Below, piece by piece: positions 1 through 7,306 of a DNA stretch of 64,000 bases; the stretch's first letter is position 1; every line of letters starts with the position of its first letter. The position numbers and the translations under genes were made by a program. The notes below the pieces were generated by a model that worked only from the letters and a program-made list of their open reading frames with translations, had not been told where the DNA came from and searched no databases. The stretch is from Parvicella tangerina (GTDB lineage Bacteria > Bacteroidota > Bacteroidia > Flavobacteriales_D > Parvicellaceae), in NCBI RefSeq assembly GCF_907165195.1, contig NZ_OU015584.1, positions 1,054,001 to 1,118,000 of the forward strand, read 5' to 3'.

Positions 1-105
1 GTTAATAGCCCCAGAAACGGTCATGTTTCCTTCACTAACCATTATGTAATCCTTGTCAAGTACTTTATCGCCTAATACAGGATTTGAACTCTTGAATAAA
101 CTCAT
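1..105 (-). CDS. Bax inhibitor-1/YccA family membrane protein (N-terminal 35 residues, partial)
   Basis: The minus strand is open from an ATG at 105 to the window edge, giving 35 residues that begin MSLFKSSNPVLGDK and end with a VSEGNMTVSGAIN stretch. The MxxFKSSNPxL opening followed by a MTVxG motif is how I remember Bacteroidota Bax inhibitor-1/YccA-like proteins starting, with a short cytoplasmic tail before the first membrane helix. None of the expected helices lie inside the window, so this rests on the N-terminal motif only. It has the same orientation as the next ten genes. Confidence 0.55.
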   Translation of the reverse strand, partial: MSLFKSSNPVLGDKVLDKDYIMVSEGNMTVSGAIN

Positions 106-202
106 ATTTATAAATATTACTGTGGTGCCAAATTAATGATTCGAAACTGATTATGAACTCACAAATGGATTTCTTTTTACGTTTAAGTGAGCGTTATAGT
201 AG

Positions 203-919
203 TTAATCTCTGCTTCCGAGTAGTTGTAGAACCCAATAAACAAGTGAAGCTAAGGCACTTAATGCAGCAACAATGTATGTCATAGCAGCCCATTTCAATG
301 CATCTTTAGACATGACCAACTCTTCTTGCGTAACTATTCCGTTTCTCTCAATCCATGCCAGTGCTCTTTTAGAAGCATCAAATTCCACTGGTAGTGTTAC
401 TGCGCTAAATAGGAATAGTATTCCATTGGTAGCAATCATAATCCATATAATAGCCTCCACTGGTACAGCTTGATAAAGAGCATAACCTCCAAACAAGGCA
501 ATCATGATTACAATGTTCATGATCATGCCACTTGCATTTTGAAGAGGAACCAACTTAGACCTCAGTTTTAACGGGCCGTAACTAGTAGCGTGTTGTACAG
601 CATGTCCACATTCATGCGCAGCAATTGCAGCGGCTGCAGCGTTCGCTCCGTTGTAAACCCCTTGACTCAAGTTGACCGTTTTATTGAGCGGGTTATAATG
701 GTCGGTGAGGGTTCCATTCACAGAAGTTACTTTCACATCATAGATGCCATTATCGTACAGCATTTGCTCCGCTATTTCTCTTCCTGTCATTCCATTTTGT
801 AGTCTGACCTTAGCGTATTTGTGGAACTTTGACTTTAGTCTGGCACTAATTGCCATACCCAAGAACATGAAAGGCAATGCAATGAGCATTGGCCAAATAT
901 TTAATGTCATAAAATCCAT
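203..919 (-). CDS. Zinc metallopeptidase, YugP-type membrane protein
   Basis: This 238-residue protein carries an HECGH zinc-binding motif at residues 102-106. An N-terminal hydrophobic segment (about 8-25) and two or three C-terminal ones (about 130-180 and 213-235) fit an integral membrane protease. The layout matches the YugP / Zn_peptidase_2 family: GREIAEQML near residue 47, the NLSxGVYNG segment before the HExxH-like helix, and an LPVEFDAS segment that probably carries the third zinc ligand. Physiological substrates of the family are not established. The ATG at 919 matches the family start. It lies 65 bp downstream of queD. Confidence 0.85.
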   Translation of the reverse strand: MDFMTLNIWPMLIALPFMFLGMAISARLKSKFHKYAKVRLQNGMTGREIAEQMLYDNGIYDVKVTSVNGTLTDHYNPLNKTVNLSQGVYNGANAAAAAIAAHECGHAVQHATSYGPLKLRSKLVPLQNASGMIMNIVIMIALFGGYALYQAVPVEAIIWIMIATNGILFLFSAVTLPVEFDASKRALAWIERNGIVTQEELVMSKDALKWAAMTYIVAALSALASLVYWVLQLLGSRD

Positions 920-984
920 ACGTGATGCTTTTCCTGATCATTTTCAAAAATCTGACCAAGTGAAAAAGCTGGACAATTTGTCAT

Positions 985-1404
985 TTACTCTCCCCGATAT
1001 GTGACAAAATTGTTCTCTGATTCGTAAAGCTTCAACTCATGCAGTTCTGCACCTATTTCCTTAATCAGAGGGGCTAAAATCTTCCAGATTTCGATTGTTA
1101 GGATTTCTGTACTGGCTAACTTCCCTTTCATAAAGGGAACGTCAAGGTTGATATTCCGATGGTCTAACTGTTCGATCACTTCATTTTTGACAACATCACT
1201 TACTTTCTTTAAGTCAACACAATAACCTGTGTTTGGATCTGGTTCACCTTTCACGGTGACGAATAGCTCATAATTATGTCCATGCCAGTTCTTGTTTGCG
1301 CACTTTCCGAAGACATCTTCATTCTTTTCTCGACTCCATTTTGGATTGTACATTTGATGTGCAGCGTTAAACCGTTCTCTTCGAGTTACATAGACTAAGG
1401 GCAT
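985..1404 (-). CDS. queD: 6-carboxytetrahydropterin synthase (QueD / 6-pyruvoyl-tetrahydropterin synthase family)
   Basis: A 139-residue cytosolic enzyme of the T-fold family. QueD converts 7,8-dihydroneopterin triphosphate to 6-carboxytetrahydropterin, an early step toward queuosine and other 7-deazaguanines. Visible residues are zinc ligands H16 (FNAAH), H41 and H43 (HGHNY), the catalytic Cys35 (FGKC), and the later LDHRNIN and ASTEILTIEIW motifs. Length is typical. No other queuosine gene is adjacent, so a pterin-synthase role is not excluded. The promoter region contains a perfect palindrome and a TAACTTTA box, and a MerR gene ends just upstream. Confidence 0.9.
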   Translation of the reverse strand: MPLVYVTRRERFNAAHQMYNPKWSREKNEDVFGKCANKNWHGHNYELFVTVKGEPDPNTGYCVDLKKVSDVVKNEVIEQLDHRNINLDVPFMKGKLASTEILTIEIWKILAPLIKEIGAELHELKLYESENNFVTYRGE

Positions 1405-1444
1405 ATTCCTGATGATTTGATTCAGGTATAAAGTTAGTAATTAG

Positions 1445-1460
1445 TTGTCATTAATGACAA
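1445..1460. promoter_or_regulatory. Perfect 16-bp palindrome in the queD promoter region
   Basis: TTGTCATT-AATGACAA is an uninterrupted palindrome. On the minus strand a TTTG (overlapping its edge) and a TAACTTTA box are separated by 21 bp, and the palindrome lies in that spacer. MerR-family regulators typically bind dyads inside long promoter spacers, and the gene just upstream encodes a MerR-type protein. It has no T-tract, so a terminator is less likely. The regulator assignment is inference. Confidence 0.4.
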
Positions 1461-1475
1461 ATTGAATAAGCGTAT

Positions 1476-1817
1476 TCAAAGAGCTTCTTTCACTTCAAGA
1501 AGGAATGATTTTACTTTTTCTAATCGTTGCACCAGCTCGAGGGTTTCAAAGCTTTCTTCCTTGTTTCCTCTTATTTGGTCCTTAGCCCCCTGAAGTGTAA
1601 AACCACGCTCTTTAACCAGGTGATAGATCAAGTGAAAATTCTCAACATCTTCCTTTGTGAAAAGGCGATTGCCTTTTTTGTTTTTGTTAGGTTTGATGAT
1701 GTCAAACTCCTTTTCCCAAAACCGAATTAAGGATGTATTAACGTCAAACATCTTCGCAACTTCACCGATGCTGTAGTATAATTTTTCTATGGGTTTCTTT
1801 ACGTAGGGCATATCCAA
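1476..1817 (-). CDS. MerR family transcriptional regulator
   Basis: A 113-residue protein with an N-terminal MerR winged helix-turn-helix: YYSIGEVAKMFDVN at about residues 14-27, then the TSLIRFWEKEF wing helix and the GNRLFTKEDV segment. A helical region with the usual GFTLQGAKDQI signature and a short C-terminal dimerisation coil follow. No effector-binding domain is present. Stand-alone small MerR proteins of this form are common in Flavobacteriia and their ligand is unknown. It lies between the TPR gene and queD. Its own upstream region has a TACTTTTA box, a near match to the Bacteroidota -7 element. Confidence 0.85.
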   Translation of the reverse strand: MDMPYVKKPIEKLYYSIGEVAKMFDVNTSLIRFWEKEFDIIKPNKNKKGNRLFTKEDVENFHLIYHLVKERGFTLQGAKDQIRGNKEESFETLELVQRLEKVKSFLLEVKEAL

Positions 1818-1883
1818 GTATAAAAGTAATTGAATAATAACGCCTTAATGATGAATTGATTTTTTTTGCTCAACAGTGAAATG

Positions 1884-3749
1884 TTAATTTTCAATGTGAG
1901 GAGGTTCAGACCAGATGTCGTCTGACGAGCTATTGCTAGGTGCAATTTCTCGATATCTTTTTCTGCTTTGAACGCCAAACAAGCTGCCCTGATAATTGAA
2001 GATGATCTGCTTGTAATAGTTTGCGGCTACTTCAGGTTGATTCAATCGATAGTCATAGATTTGAGCTAATTCATAAAGTGCATTGTCTGCTAAAATATCT
2101 GTTGGATAGGTTTTGACAATTTCCTCCAAGTACTCAATAGCTGCGGTAATATTTTGTTCTTGCAGAGCGATTTCACTTTTTTTCCAAAGAATTTCATCGT
2201 TCAAAGAGTGATAAGTGTACATGGCGTTGATGCTGTCAAATTTTTGAATGGCAGCATCGAATTTATGCTGTTTAATTAATAGGTCTGCGGCAGCAAATAG
2301 TTGCATTGTTACTTGCGTAGTATCCATATTGTAATTGTCCGTGATCAACATACTTAACTCCATTGCATCATTAGCTATTAGTTTTGATGTTGAAGCTTTA
2401 AGTACATCCAATTGTCCTTGCGCATAGTCAAAATCACCAGCATAGTAAAAAACCTGAGCGGCTTTGAACTTTGCCAGATGACCAATTTTATCTTCTTTAA
2501 AATCTTTTTCTACCTGCATGAAGAGAAGGGATGCGTCCCAAATTCTCTCATCAACTACCATAAGATCTCCTAGTTCTATCTTGATCTCTCCTTGGACTTT
2601 CTTATTGATACCAGGAACAGTTAGTAAATCTTCTAAAATGGTTATTCCTTTTTTGGGATTATCGAGGTAATAGCCCTCTAGATAGGCTAACTCACGGTAA
2701 AGTTGGGCGGTATAAGCACTTTTTCCGAGCTGGTTAATTGATTCCGTGTAATTTTGCTTTAACTCCTGCAAGTCTTCATCAGTGTAGGTTCCTCGTTCGA
2801 GGATCTTCTTTTTTAAGGCTGATATTTTGTAAATCTTTGCTTCTCGATAGTAAGGCTGGTTATCGCCCAGTTCTATGACATAATCAAAGCATTTAATAGC
2901 TTGTTCGTACTGCTCGTTGTTAATACAAGTAACTCCAAGATCTTTGATGCGTTGACCATCGTTCTTTTCTTTTTTGTCTAGTGCTTTTAGTTGAATGAAG
3001 GCGCCAGCATAGTTTTCTGAAAGCATGTATACCCAAGCCAGCATCTCGTTGTAAATCGTTTTGTTCGGGAAAGATTGCGTCCTTTTGATTAAGTTGGTCT
3101 TAACCGTATCTACACTGGCAAAATTGCTTTTAAAGTCAATGCTGTTGGCTAGCGTACTTTGGATAGAAACCATGTACCTGGGGTCATCATGAATAATGTC
3201 TAATAGTGAATTAACCATCAATTCTATTTTCCCTTGTCTACCATAAAGCAGGGCAATATTTCTGAGGTACATATTACTGGATCCGGCAAATTTACTTGCT
3301 TGTTCGTAGGTAGCGATTGCAAGGTTTAATTTGTTTCTTTTTTCAAAAGCTTTTGCGATACCCGTTATGGATTTATAAGGTGTGGTTTTGTTGATTTGAT
3401 CAATGCCTTCCTGAAATGACTCTGTGGCTTTATCCCATTCTTCTTCAAGTTCATAGATGAGGCCATCATAAACGTATAAGCTGAGATCTTCAGGGTAGGA
3501 TTTTTTCTGCTTTTTACAAAGCTTATGTGCTTCTTTAAAGTCCTCCAGATAGACCAAACTTTGATAGTAAGGGTCAAAAATGGCGGATGAATTGTCTTCA
3601 GGATAAATTTTTTCAAAATAGATGACTGCTTTGTCAAATTCACCTTCTTCATAATAACTGAAGGCTAATTGTTTGTCCATGTCTGTTTGCGCCAGCCCGA
3701 ATCCTGCTGTAAGAAACAAAAGAAATGATATGTGCCATTTACTCCACAT
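1884..3749 (-). CDS. Exported tetratricopeptide-repeat protein
   Basis: This 621-residue protein starts with a signal peptide (hydrophobic core about residues 7-20, probable cleavage after GLAQ). The rest is almost entirely helical repeats with TPR spacing. Examples are AFSYYEEGEFDKAVIYFEKI near the start, EQYEQAIKCFDYVIELGD in the middle, and ITAAIEYLEEIVKTYPTDILADNALYELAQIY near the end, where it resembles YfgC/BamD-type scaffolds. It is probably a periplasmic or outer-membrane protein-interaction scaffold; the partner is unknown. Its start overlaps the stop of the upstream lipoprotein gene by 11 nt, so the two are probably translationally coupled downstream of serS. Confidence 0.8.
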   Translation of the reverse strand: MWSKWHISFLLFLTAGFGLAQTDMDKQLAFSYYEEGEFDKAVIYFEKIYPEDNSSAIFDPYYQSLVYLEDFKEAHKLCKKQKKSYPEDLSLYVYDGLIYELEEEWDKATESFQEGIDQINKTTPYKSITGIAKAFEKRNKLNLAIATYEQASKFAGSSNMYLRNIALLYGRQGKIELMVNSLLDIIHDDPRYMVSIQSTLANSIDFKSNFASVDTVKTNLIKRTQSFPNKTIYNEMLAWVYMLSENYAGAFIQLKALDKKEKNDGQRIKDLGVTCINNEQYEQAIKCFDYVIELGDNQPYYREAKIYKISALKKKILERGTYTDEDLQELKQNYTESINQLGKSAYTAQLYRELAYLEGYYLDNPKKGITILEDLLTVPGINKKVQGEIKIELGDLMVVDERIWDASLLFMQVEKDFKEDKIGHLAKFKAAQVFYYAGDFDYAQGQLDVLKASTSKLIANDAMELSMLITDNYNMDTTQVTMQLFAAADLLIKQHKFDAAIQKFDSINAMYTYHSLNDEILWKKSEIALQEQNITAAIEYLEEIVKTYPTDILADNALYELAQIYDYRLNQPEVAANYYKQIIFNYQGSLFGVQSRKRYREIAPSNSSSDDIWSEPPHIEN

Positions 3750-4278
3750 TTTCTAGTAAAATATTCTGAACTTTTGAGGCCACGGAATCATGAACACTGA
3801 TGATAAAGTCATAATTATAGAGTAGAGTACCCACATTTTTGCTAAGTTCATCCAGGTTGTTTTGTTCATTCTTCAGAAATGTCTCTAAACTATCATTAAA
3901 ATCAGCTTTATTCTCCATGTCTGTCTGAAGCGTTTTCAATTGCTTATCCATGAATTCAATTTGCATGCCAACTGCGTAATATTCATCTTCAAAACCTTTT
4001 GCACTATGTTTAATCCCTTTGTAAAAGTTGACTAATTTGGTGACGTTCTCATCAACCGTATCTGGTTTGTAATAGGTTTTGATCTGCTTCATGTTCTTTA
4101 GGTACATTTCCATGGCATAATTAACTTTAGCTATGTCTACCTGTCCGTATGTCTGCTTAACTCCCGAGAGGACTTCTTGCATACCTTCCACATCTTCAAT
4201 TTCATCTTCATAAGGGTTTGCACAAGCAACCATCAGCACAGTTAAAATAAAAACTATACCTATTGTCCAGTTCTTCAT
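3739..4278 (-). CDS. Small hypothetical lipoprotein
   Basis: I chose the ATG at 4278. It gives a clean lipoprotein signal (MKNWTIGIVFILTVLMVAC) with Cys at residue 19, and it avoids running back into serS, whose stop is 10 nt upstream. The mature part, about 160 residues, is acidic and mainly helical with coiled-coil character (FMDKQLKTLQTDMENKADFN). I recognise no domain. It sits between serS and a TPR protein and overlaps the latter, so it may act with the TPR scaffold at the outer membrane. The serS link looks like shared transcription only. Confidence 0.7.
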   Translation of the reverse strand: MKNWTIGIVFILTVLMVACANPYEDEIEDVEGMQEVLSGVKQTYGQVDIAKVNYAMEMYLKNMKQIKTYYKPDTVDENVTKLVNFYKGIKHSAKGFEDEYYAVGMQIEFMDKQLKTLQTDMENKADFNDSLETFLKNEQNNLDELSKNVGTLLYNYDFIISVHDSVASKVQNILLENVE

Positions 4279-4288
4279 GACGTTTTTT

Positions 4289-5560
4289 TTAGTTGATAAT
4301 ATCAAATCCAGTGTAAGGTACCAAAACTTTAGGAATTTTGACACCGTTTTCGGTTTGGTTATTTTCCAGAATAGAGGCTAAAATTCTTGGTAGGGCTAAA
4401 GCTGATCCGTTTAAGGTGTGAGCTAATTTGGGCTTGTTTGCCCCCTCTTTAAATCGCAGTTTTAGTCGATTCGCCTGAAAGGATTCAAAGTTACTGATCG
4501 AACTGACTTCAAGCCATTTTTCTTGTGCTGCTGAGTAAACTTCCATATCGTAAGTAAGCGCTGAGGTAAATCCTAAGTCTCCACCACAGAGTCGGGCAAC
4601 ACGGTAGGGTAGTTCTAGTTTATCCAGAAGACCTTTTACGTGATTAACCATTTCGGTTAATGTATCGTAGCTCTTGTCTGGATGTGCAATCTGAACAATT
4701 TCAACTTTGTCAAATTGATGAAGCCTGTTCAGTCCTCTAACGTCTTTTCCGTATGATCCAGCTTCTCTTCTGAAGCATGGCGTATAACCTACATTTTTAA
4801 TTGGGAAATCAGTGTCCTTAAGAACTACATTTCTGTAGATATTTGTGATAGGGACTTCTGCAGTTGGTATCAGGTAAAGATTATCGGTGGTGCAGTGATA
4901 CATCTGTCCTTCTTTGTCTGGAAGCTGTCCTGTGCCAAACCCAGAGTCTTCATTTACGAGGTGAGGAGGAATTACCTCTTCGTAGCCTGCTTTGATCGCT
5001 TCATCCAGGAAAAAATTAATTAGCGCTCGTTGAAGCCTAGCGCCCTTGCCTTTGTAAACAGGAAATCCTGCACCCGTTATCTTTACACCTAATTCAAAGT
5101 CGATTAGGTTGTATTGCTTGGCCAATTCCCAGTGTGGAACAGCTCCTTCAAATAGGGAAGGAACATTTCCAAATTCTTCAATAATTTCATTTTCTTCATC
5201 AGAATTACCTGCGGGAACCAACGGATTGGGAATATTTGGTATTCTGTAAAGAATTTCAGTAATGGCTTCTTCAATTTCTTGAAGTTTATTCTTTAGGGTA
5301 GTAGAGTTTTCTTTTAGAGAAGCTGTTTTTTCTTTAAGTTCATTCGCTTCAGTAGCTTTTCCTGTTTTGAAAAGTTCACCTATTTGTTTCGATAACGCGT
5401 TTAACTCCTGCAGTTCAGTGTCCATTTGATGTTGAGTGGCTCTTCTGTCTTCGTCTAATTTGATCACTGCAGAAAGATCTTGAGTCGCATCAATATTTCT
5501 GACTTTTAACGATTTAATGAGGTCATCTTTGTGTTCTCTGATTCGCGTAAGCTCTAACAT
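4289..5560 (-). CDS. serS: Seryl-tRNA synthetase
   Basis: A 423-residue class II aminoacyl-tRNA synthetase that charges tRNA-Ser (and tRNA-Sec where present). The first ~105 residues form the antiparallel coiled-coil arm that binds the long variable arm of tRNA-Ser. The catalytic core shows PTAEVPITN (serine recognition), motif 2 FRREAGSYGKDVRG, and the motif 3 region with LNGSALALPRILASILEN. Length and start are typical. It is the first gene of a probable three-gene minus-strand operon. The rplU-rpmA terminator lies about 50 bp upstream, so serS should have its own promoter in that gap. Confidence 0.97.
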   Translation of the reverse strand: MLELTRIREHKDDLIKSLKVRNIDATQDLSAVIKLDEDRRATQHQMDTELQELNALSKQIGELFKTGKATEANELKEKTASLKENSTTLKNKLQEIEEAITEILYRIPNIPNPLVPAGNSDEENEIIEEFGNVPSLFEGAVPHWELAKQYNLIDFELGVKITGAGFPVYKGKGARLQRALINFFLDEAIKAGYEEVIPPHLVNEDSGFGTGQLPDKEGQMYHCTTDNLYLIPTAEVPITNIYRNVVLKDTDFPIKNVGYTPCFRREAGSYGKDVRGLNRLHQFDKVEIVQIAHPDKSYDTLTEMVNHVKGLLDKLELPYRVARLCGGDLGFTSALTYDMEVYSAAQEKWLEVSSISNFESFQANRLKLRFKEGANKPKLAHTLNGSALALPRILASILENNQTENGVKIPKVLVPYTGFDIIN

Positions 5561-5611
5561 GGTTTAGTTTTTTGATGTCTGTTTATTCGGTTAATATAGC
5601 GCTGTGAAAAT

Positions 5612-5643
5612 AAAAAAAAACCCTGACGCATAGGCCAGGGTTT
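5612..5643 (-). terminator. Rho-independent terminator of the rplU-rpmA operon
   Basis: On the minus strand, AAACCCTG and CAGGGTTT form an 8-bp stem (5618-5625 with 5636-5643) around a 10-nt loop, followed by a long T run. It lies 36 bp past the rpmA stop and before serS. Confidence 0.9.
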
Positions 5644-5678
5644 GAATAAATATAGTAAATAGAATTGAGTCTGATAAA

Positions 5679-5936
5679 TTACTCAGCAGGAATTACAGAT
5701 ACGTAAGATTTGTTATTCGCTTTCTTTCTGAACTGAACAGTTCCGTCAGTTAGCGCAAAAAGTGTATGATCTTTACCCATACCTACGTTTTCTCCTGGAT
5801 TATGCTGAGTTCCTCTCTGACGAACAATAATGTTCCCTGCTACCGCAGCTTGTCCACCAAATAACTTAACTCCTAATCTCTTTGAATGAGATTCACGACC
5901 GTTTTTCGAACTACCGACTCCTTTTTTGTGTGCCAT
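5679..5936 (-). CDS. rpmA: 50S ribosomal protein L27
   Basis: An 85-residue L27 with the conserved start [16 protein letters not shown], then [10 protein letters not shown] and the [10 protein letters not shown] and [17 protein letters not shown] motifs. L27 reaches the peptidyl-transferase centre through its N-terminal tail. No cleavable N-terminal extension of the Firmicutes type is present. It is second in the rplU-rpmA pair, 35 nt after rplU. Confidence 0.98.
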   Translation of the reverse strand: MAHKKGVGSSKNGRESHSKRLGVKLFGGQAAVAGNIIVRQRGTQHNPGENVGMGKDHTLFALTDGTVQFRKKANNKSYVSVIPAE

Positions 5937-5971
5937 TTTATTTCGATTTTAATTCGTTAATTCTACAATTA

Positions 5972-6487
5972 TTAGCTTAGCGCTTCAATAAGTTCAGCTT
6001 TCTTCATTGAAGAGTATCCTGAAATTTCTTTAGCCTTAGCCATCTCTTTTAGTTCAGCAACTGTTTTACTGCTCAAGTCATCAGAACTTGCTGCAGCTTC
6101 TTTTGGAGCTTCCGCTTTCGGTTCTTCTTTTTTGGCTGGTGCCTTTTCAGTTTTAGGAGCTGATTTCTTTGCTCCACTTGCTAAAATATCAGCGATAGAA
6201 ATTTCTGTAAATTTCTGTCTGTGACCGTTTGATTTTTGGTAACCTTTTCTTCTTTTCTTTTTGAAGACGATTACCTTATCTCCTTGAACGTGACGTTCAA
6301 TGGTTGCTTTAACTAAAGCACCTGCTACAGCTGGGGCGCCAACGTTAACTTTGCCTTCATCATCGATTAAAAGAACTTGATCAAACTCTACTTTGTCTCC
6401 TTCTTTTCCTTCAAGACGATGAACGAACAAACGCTGATCTTTTGCAACTTTGAATTGTTGCCCTGCTATCTCTACAATTGCGTACAT
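5972..6487 (-). CDS. rplU: 50S ribosomal protein L21 with a Rho_N/SAP-like C-terminal extension
   Basis: Residues 1-~103 are a normal L21 ([18 protein letters not shown], then [17 protein letters not shown]), which binds 23S rRNA. The bacterial protein is usually about 100-105 residues, but this one has 171. After a Lys/Pro/Ala/Glu linker (about 108-137) comes a compact final ~33-residue domain with the pattern [17 protein letters not shown] followed by [12 protein letters not shown]. That matches the Rho N-terminal (Rho_N) or SAP/HeH helix-extension-helix signature. The same pattern occurs at the start of this organism's Rho (49948). The role of the extension is unknown. Confidence 0.95.
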   Translation of the reverse strand: MYAIVEIAGQQFKVAKDQRLFVHRLEGKEGDKVEFDQVLLIDDEGKVNVGAPAVAGALVKATIERHVQGDKVIVFKKKRRKGYQKSNGHRQKFTEISIADILASGAKKSAPKTEKAPAKKEEPKAEAPKEAAASSDDLSSKTVAELKEMAKAKEISGYSSMKKAELIEALS

Positions 6488-6517
6488 ATTCGTTTATGTT
6501 TAAATTTTTAAGGGCTG

Positions 6518-6525
6518 CAAATATA
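6518..6525 (-). promoter_or_regulatory. rplU promoter -7 box (TATATTTG)
   Basis: The minus strand reads TATATTTG, an exact match to the Bacteroidota -7 consensus TAnnTTTG, 30 nt before the rplU ATG. No clear -33 TTTG is visible. Confidence 0.5.
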
Positions 6526-6553
6526 GGGATATTTTTGATACGAGAAAGGACTT

Positions 6554-7306
6554 TTAGAATAAAAAGATCTTTAAAATCAGAAATAACATAAATCCAAAAC
6601 TAAAGTACCACGCTTTATCGTCCATCCAATCGTGCTTGATATATTTTTTTCGAGTGTACTGGACTAGCTTCTTTCTGATATGGTTTCTAAAGACAAAGCC
6701 AAGTAAAATACCCAAAATACCACAAACAAAGTGCGCAGTATTACCAAGTACAATCTTCCCAACCAGATCAGACTGTGCATCAAAATAGATCGGGATGATG
6801 GAGAATACAACTGGAGCAACTAACCAAAGCGCTATTTGAATTCCCCAAAGTGTTTTATAATAATCGTCAAATACGGTGTTCGTCTTTACATATCGCCCCT
6901 CAAATAAGACGATAAACATCATCCCTGAGTAGGTCATGATAAGTGGGGTTAATCCATGTCCGATCATTAACAACAATCGATGAATAAGGATGTAAGCAAC
7001 ATAGGATATTAACGTGGCTACCAAAAAGCGGAAACTTCCAATAACTTTTTCAAGAAATGAAGCGACAAAGTAGAAGAGAACCACGTTGGCAAGTAAATGT
7101 ATAATCGTTGTAGTCGTGCTGTAACCGTGACAGAAAGGTACAGTCATTCTTGTTGTAAAAGAAACCCCTAGAGAGTCATGTACTCCATAATTTAACCTTA
7201 GCTGAGGAGCGATAATCAGCATCACGGTCATCAATAAAGCTGTTATTACCAGAACCGCACTAACACGTGGTTTAATTCTGAGGTCACTTCTTATCTGGTC
7301 AAACAT
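6554..7306 (-). CDS. Rhomboid-like membrane protein with degenerate active-site motif
   Basis: A 250-residue polytopic protein with about six or seven helices. Rhomboid features are HLLANVVLFYF around residues 70-80 (the family HLxxN motif), an MTYSGMMF segment with Ser127 where family members have GxSG, and GNTAHFVCGILGILLG with His192 in the place of the catalytic His. The first Gly of GxSG is replaced by Thr, so the Ser/His dyad may be intact but the oxyanion turn is altered. It may be an inactive rhomboid or an unusual active one. Its start overlaps the end of the helicase gene by 8 nt. Confidence 0.6.
   Translation of the reverse strand: MFDQIRSDLRIKPRVSAVLVITALLMTVMLIIAPQLRLNYGVHDSLGVSFTTRMTVPFCHGYSTTTTIIHLLANVVLFYFVASFLEKVIGSFRFLVATLISYVAYILIHRLLLMIGHGLTPLIMTYSGMMFIVLFEGRYVKTNTVFDDYYKTLWGIQIALWLVAPVVFSIIPIYFDAQSDLVGKIVLGNTAHFVCGILGILLGFVFRNHIRKKLVQYTRKKYIKHDWMDDKAWYFSFGFMLFLILKIFLF

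Noticed and set aside
1445-1460. Palindrome as a terminator after merR
   Set aside because: It has no T-tract and no GC-rich stem; an operator fits better.
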